A stretch of DNA of 9,579 bases, taken from assembly GCA_018268735.1 (NCBI GenBank), contig JAFDWA010000041.1, forward strand, positions 1-9,579. The letters run 5' to 3'. Positions 6,675 to 9,579 of this stretch are shown one piece after another. Source of the stretch: Actinomycetota bacterium (GTDB lineage: Bacteria > Actinomycetota > Acidimicrobiia > Acidimicrobiales > Microtrichaceae). Positions within the stretch are counted from its first letter, which is position 1. Each line of letters begins with the position of its first letter. The notes beneath the pieces were generated by a model. The model was not told the origin of the DNA and did no database searches. It worked only from the letters and a program-made list of their open reading frames with translations. The position numbers were made by a program, and so were the translations under genes.

Positions 6675-7715
6675 GTGCGCTTCGCGCTGACCGAGGACCA
6701 GATCGACTTCCGCGACGCGGTGCGGGGCCTGCTCGCCGACACCTGCCCGCCCGAGGCCGTCCGCGCCGCCTGGCGTGAGCAGGTCGGCGAGGTGCCCGGC
6801 GGCGGCGACGGACGCGTCCGCGCCGCGTGGGACGCCCTGGCCGAGATGGGCGTGCTCGGCGTGATGGTGCCGGAATCCGCCGGTGGCCTCGGCATGGGCG
6901 ACGAGGACATCGTTGCGCTGCTCGTCGAGTGCGGACGCGTCGCGCTGCCGGACCCGATCTCGTCGACCGCGTACGTGGCCACCGGTCTGCTGCGCGACCA
7001 CGTCGCCGGTGACGAGGCCGCCGGCCTGCTGGGCCGGATCGCTGCGGGCACCGCCACCGTGCTGGTCGGGTTCCCGGGATCTGCGCACCTGCCAGCGGCG
7101 GCCACAGCGGACGTGTTCCTGATGTGCGACCGTGGCGAGGTGCACCTCCTCGACCGGTCCGGCGTGGAGCTGACCGAGGTGATCTCCGTCGACGGCGCCC
7201 GAGCGCTGGGCACCGCCACCTGGGAGCCGTCGGATGCCACGGTGCTCGTCGGCGGTGAGGCCGGCTCGATCGCGGTGACCCGTGCGTTCGACCGCGCGGC
7301 GCTCGGCGTCGCAGCGCAGCTCGTCGGCCTCGGCCAGCGGATGCTCGACATGACCGTCGCCTATGCGAGCGACCGCAGGCAGTTCGGCGTCCCGATCGGC
7401 ACCTTCCAGGCCGTCAAGCACCAGCTCGCCGACGCGTCGCTCGCCGTCGCGTTCGCCGAACCTCTGGTGCTGCGCGCTGCGAGCTCGCTCGCGACCGGCG
7501 ACCCGGACGGCCCCGTGCACGTGTCCATGGCCAAGGCGAGGGCATCGGAGGCGGCGCTTGCGGCCGCGGCCGCGTCGCTGCAGTGCCACGGGGCGATCGG
7601 CTACACCGTCGAGTACGACCTGCACCTGTTCCTCAAGCGGGCCTGGGCGTTGGCGGCCCGCTACGGCGACGCGGACTTCCACCGCGACCGCATCCGCTCG
7701 GTGCTCCTGGCCTGA
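6675..7715 (+). CDS. Acyl-CoA dehydrogenase-like partner subunit with reduced middle domain
   Basis: This 346-residue protein, started by GTG after a good AAAGGGA site, is about 50 residues shorter than its neighbour. The N-terminal helical domain is recognisable (FALTEDQIDFRDAVRGLL; GVLGVMVPESAGGLGMG). The middle beta-domain (about 120-200) lacks the TEP-x-AGSD and GxKxWTT motifs. The C-terminal helical domain keeps ASDRRQFGVPIGTFQAVKH (from about 231) and QCHGAIGYTVEYDLHLFLKRAW (from 303), the FAD-adenine-side motifs of FadE proteins. There is no YxGT segment with a catalytic Glu. This is the pattern of the non-catalytic subunit in actinobacterial alpha2beta2 acyl-CoA dehydrogenases, where FAD sits at the interface of the two chains. 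It is probably inactive alone and should assemble with the protein encoded just upstream. Its stop codon is the beginning of the 17-bp tandem repeat. Confidence 0.9.
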   Translation: MRFALTEDQIDFRDAVRGLLADTCPPEAVRAAWREQVGEVPGGGDGRVRAAWDALAEMGVLGVMVPESAGGLGMGDEDIVALLVECGRVALPDPISSTAYVATGLLRDHVAGDEAAGLLGRIAAGTATVLVGFPGSAHLPAAATADVFLMCDRGEVHLLDRSGVELTEVISVDGARALGTATWEPSDATVLVGGEAGSIAVTRAFDRAALGVAAQLVGLGQRMLDMTVAYASDRRQFGVPIGTFQAVKHQLADASLAVAFAEPLVLRAASSLATGDPDGPVHVSMAKARASEAALAAAAASLQCHGAIGYTVEYDLHLFLKRAWALAARYGDADFHRDRIRSVLLA

Positions 7716-7762
7716 CTGTCACACCGTCCTGACTGCCACACCCTCCTGACTGTCACACCGTC
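7712..7762 (+). repeat. Three tandem copies of a 17-bp repeat (CTGACTGTCACACCGTC)
   Basis: Copies lie at 7712-7728, 7729-7745 and 7746-7762 with no spacer. Copies 1 and 3 are identical; copy 2 differs at two positions (T to C at 8, G to C at 15). Each begins CTGA, and the first TGA (7713-7715) is the stop codon of the dehydrogenase subunit. Copies 1 and 3 contain the dyad TGAC-T-GTCA, which the change in copy 2 breaks. The array ends 8 nt before the first possible RmuC ATG, so it fills almost the whole gap between the genes. I see no stem-loop or U-tract, so it is not an intrinsic terminator. Confidence 0.95.
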
Positions 7763-7770
7763 CCGCCATC

Positions 7771-9069
7771 ATGTCGGGCATGGAAGCCGTGACCCTTGCT
7801 GCCGCCGTCGCCGGGCTCGTGCTGGGCGGCGTGCTCGCCGCCGTGGTGGTGCACCTCGCATGGTCCCGGCGAGCCGCCGTCGACGCTGCAGGACTCCGCG
7901 AGCGCCTCGCGGCTGCCGAGGCTGCGGCCCGCACCGACGACCAGCTGCTCGATGCCTACCGCGCGATCGCAGGTGCCACGTTGGCCGAGCAGTCCGATCA
8001 GCTCCTGCATCTCGCTGCGACCCGCTACCAGACGCTCGAGACCACCGCGCTCGGGCACTGGCAGACCCAGGGAGCCCGGGTCGTGCAGCAGCTCGAGCAG
8101 CAGGCCGCGCAGCTGCGCGAGCTCGAGGCGCAGCGTCGGGCCGAGAGCGCCGTGCTGAGCACCGCCGTGTCGGACCTGCGGCGTGCCAACGACGAGGTGC
8201 GCGACCAGGCGCGGCAGCTGGCGGGCGCGCTCCGCGACAACGCCGTTCGGGGCACGTGGGGTGAGGTGCAGCTCCGTCGGGTGCTCGAGCAGGCCGGCAT
8301 GGAGCGCCATGCCGACTTCGTGGAGCAGGGGCCACGGTCGAGCGTCGGTGGTGACGGAGGCGACCGCTCCGGCCGCCCGGACGTCGTGGTGCGCCTCCCC
8401 GACGGTCGATCGGTCGTGATCGACTCGAAGGTCCCGCTCGACCGCTACCTGGACGCCGCGAACTGCGACGACGACGACCGCCGAACCGCCCTGCACGCCG
8501 CGCACGCCAAGGCGGTCGCGGCGCACGTCCTCGCCCTGTCGCGCCGCGACTACCACTCGAGTGTTCCTGGATCCGTCGACCTCGTGGTGATGTTCCTCCC
8601 TGCCGACGCCTTCCTGGCGGCGGCGCTGTCCGCGAGGCCGTCGCTCGTCGACGAGGCGTGGTCGAGAGGCATCGTCCTGGCGTCGCCGTCGACGCTCATC
8701 GGGTTCCTGCGGGGCGTGGCACTCGGCTGGCGTGAGCAACGCATCGCCGAACAGGCCGAGGAGATCGCCCGGACCGGTCGCGAGCTGCACGAGCGGCTGT
8801 CGGTCTTCGTCGATCACCTCGGCAAGGTCGGATCGTCGTTGGGGAGGGCTGTCGCCGCCTACAACGGCGCGGTGGGATCCCTCGAGGCACGTGTGCTGCC
8901 ACAGGCCCGCCGCTTCGAGGACCTGGGCGCAGCGTCGAGTCGTCCGATCGACACGCCCGCAACCGTGGATGCCGGACCACGGGCGCTCGCTGCGGTCGCG
9001 GTCGGCGGCGGTGCAGCGGCAGACTCCTGCGATGCTGTTCCGGACCAAGCGAAGGCGTCGTCGTCGTGA
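7771..9069 (+). CDS. rmuC: RmuC-family protein (DNA recombination limiting protein, predicted nuclease)
   Basis: This 432-residue protein has an N-terminal TM segment (about 6-30), a long Ala/Gln/Glu-rich coiled coil (about 38-155) and the RmuC core: RGTWGEVQLRRVLEQAGM (160-177), RPDVVVRLPDGRSVVIDSKVPLD (from 203), FLPADAFLAAAL (from 275) and SPSTLIGFLRGVALGWREQRIAEQAEEI (from 305). D204, D218 and K220 fit a PD-(D/E)xK nuclease active site. In E. coli RmuC limits recombination between inverted repeats; the mechanism is little known. The architecture predicts a membrane-anchored nuclease facing the cytoplasm. Start choice is unsure: ATG 7771 and ATG 7780 are both in frame and neither has a clear Shine-Dalgarno. 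The last 45 residues are an Ala/Ser-rich tail outside the family core. The end overlaps the next gene by 38 nt. Confidence 0.93.
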   Translation: MSGMEAVTLAAAVAGLVLGGVLAAVVVHLAWSRRAAVDAAGLRERLAAAEAAARTDDQLLDAYRAIAGATLAEQSDQLLHLAATRYQTLETTALGHWQTQGARVVQQLEQQAAQLRELEAQRRAESAVLSTAVSDLRRANDEVRDQARQLAGALRDNAVRGTWGEVQLRRVLEQAGMERHADFVEQGPRSSVGGDGGDRSGRPDVVVRLPDGRSVVIDSKVPLDRYLDAANCDDDDRRTALHAAHAKAVAAHVLALSRRDYHSSVPGSVDLVVMFLPADAFLAAALSARPSLVDEAWSRGIVLASPSTLIGFLRGVALGWREQRIAEQAEEIARTGRELHERLSVFVDHLGKVGSSLGRAVAAYNGAVGSLEARVLPQARRFEDLGAASSRPIDTPATVDAGPRALAAVAVGGGAAADSCDAVPDQAKASSS

Positions 9070-9579
9070 GCTGTTCGACGCGGGGTTCACCGACGCCTGG
9101 CGCGAGCTGTGCGCGGCACGCTTCGCGTGGTGGGACGACCTGGGGGCAGGTGAGCGGAACCGACTCGAGGCGGTGGCGCTCGGCCTGATCGCCGGAGCGG
9201 ACTGGGAGCCTGCGAACGGGTTCACCCTCACCGAGGAGATGCAGGTGCTGATCGCCGTGCAGGCGGCCCTGCTGGCTGCCAACCTCCCGTACGAGGATCC
9301 CTACCAGGACGTGCACGCGATCGTCGTGCACCCGACGACGGTCGTGCTCCGCGGCGAGCACTCCCAGGTCGATGGTCTGGTCTCCGACGACCCGATGCCG
9401 ATCCTCGGTCAAGCGGAGTACCACGGCCCGGTGCTCGTCGCGTGGGACGAGGTCGCCGACGACGTGGTCCACCACGGCGACGGACGCAACGTCGTGTTCC
9501 ACGAGTTCGCCCACAAGCTCGACATGCTCGATGGCACCGTCGACGGCACGCCCCCGATGGGGCCAGAGCTGGCGGGGCG
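9032..9579 (+). CDS. mtfA: MtfA-like zinc-dependent peptidase (M90 family), 3' truncated
   Basis: The frame runs open from ATG 9032 to the window end, giving 182 codons; E. coli MtfA is about 265 residues, so roughly a third is missing. The metal site is clear: NVVFHEFAHKLDMLDG with the HExxH motif at H157-E158 and H161. The preceding region (ARFAWWDDLGAGERNRLE, then about 60-150) matches the family's N-terminal half. The third zinc ligand, an acidic residue further on, lies beyond the window. In E. coli MtfA binds the Mlc repressor and has aminopeptidase activity; Mlc titration should not be assumed in this lineage. The gene begins inside rmuC with a 38-nt overlap and no clear Shine-Dalgarno, suggesting translational coupling. 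Residues 6-12 form a K-RRRRRR basic patch, encoded partly by four CGT repeats. Confidence 0.88.
   Translation, partial: MLFRTKRRRRRRELFDAGFTDAWRELCAARFAWWDDLGAGERNRLEAVALGLIAGADWEPANGFTLTEEMQVLIAVQAALLAANLPYEDPYQDVHAIVVHPTTVVLRGEHSQVDGLVSDDPMPILGQAEYHGPVLVAWDEVADDVVHHGDGRNVVFHEFAHKLDMLDGTVDGTPPMGPELAG

Noticed and set aside
7712..7762. Tandem repeat as a CRISPR array or intrinsic terminator
   Set aside because: The units are directly adjacent with no spacers, and there is no GC-rich stem followed by a T run.
7753..9282. 509-codon minus-strand frame opposite rmuC and the peptidase
   Set aside because: RmuC and MtfA motifs on the plus strand are unambiguous; the antisense translation has no conserved feature.
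1..9579. tRNA, rRNA, riboswitch, insertion sequence, attachment site, toxin-antitoxin or defence genes
   Set aside because: I looked on both strands and saw no characteristic motif or terminal inverted repeat. Intergenic space is only 102 bp and 55 bp, leaving little room for such elements.

Overview
The window comes from a very GC-rich bacterium, most likely an actinomycete-type organism (Actinomycetota). My best guess is a relative of the Acidimicrobiia or mycobacterial-type lineages. This rests on strong G/C at third codon positions, split two-subunit acyl-CoA dehydrogenases, an actinobacterial-style nitronate monooxygenase C-terminus and multi-TM GGDEF-EAL proteins. No rRNA, tRNA, mobile element or CRISPR is present, so the placement is inference from protein style only.

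Layout. (1) Bases 1-597, + strand: the 3' two-thirds of a nitronate monooxygenase-family flavoprotein gene, cut by the window start. (2) Bases 480-5362, - strand: two tandem, translationally coupled genes for large membrane proteins, each with about ten TM segments followed by GGDEF and EAL domains. The promoter-proximal protein has an intact GGDEF motif and a clearly dead EAL domain. The distal one has an intact EAL domain and a GGDEL variant of the cyclase motif. The distal gene runs 118 nt into the 3' end of the nitronate monooxygenase gene on the opposite strand. (3) Bases 5363-5464: a 102-bp divergent intergenic region with several dyad-symmetric sequences. (4) Bases 5465-7715, + strand: a two-gene operon for a heteromeric acyl-CoA dehydrogenase. 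One subunit carries the recognisable FAD and substrate motifs; the shorter partner has a degenerate middle domain. (5) Bases 7712-7762: three head-to-tail copies of a 17-bp repeat that begin at the stop codon of the second dehydrogenase gene. (6) Bases 7771-9579, + strand: an RmuC-family protein, overlapped by the start of an MtfA-family (M90) zinc peptidase that runs off the window.

How it fits together. The two GGDEF-EAL genes look like a c-di-GMP control module made by duplication and specialisation, with synthesis mainly in one protein and hydrolysis in the other. The two dehydrogenase genes should form one alpha2beta2-type enzyme for dehydrogenating a CoA thioester, possibly a bulky one; the substrate cannot be read from sequence. 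RmuC and the peptidase are probably co-transcribed, but no shared pathway is evident. The most unusual items are the complementary GGDEF-EAL pair, the 17-bp tandem repeat and the long convergent gene overlap. I see no clear evidence of a wholly new defence, mobile or RNA system.
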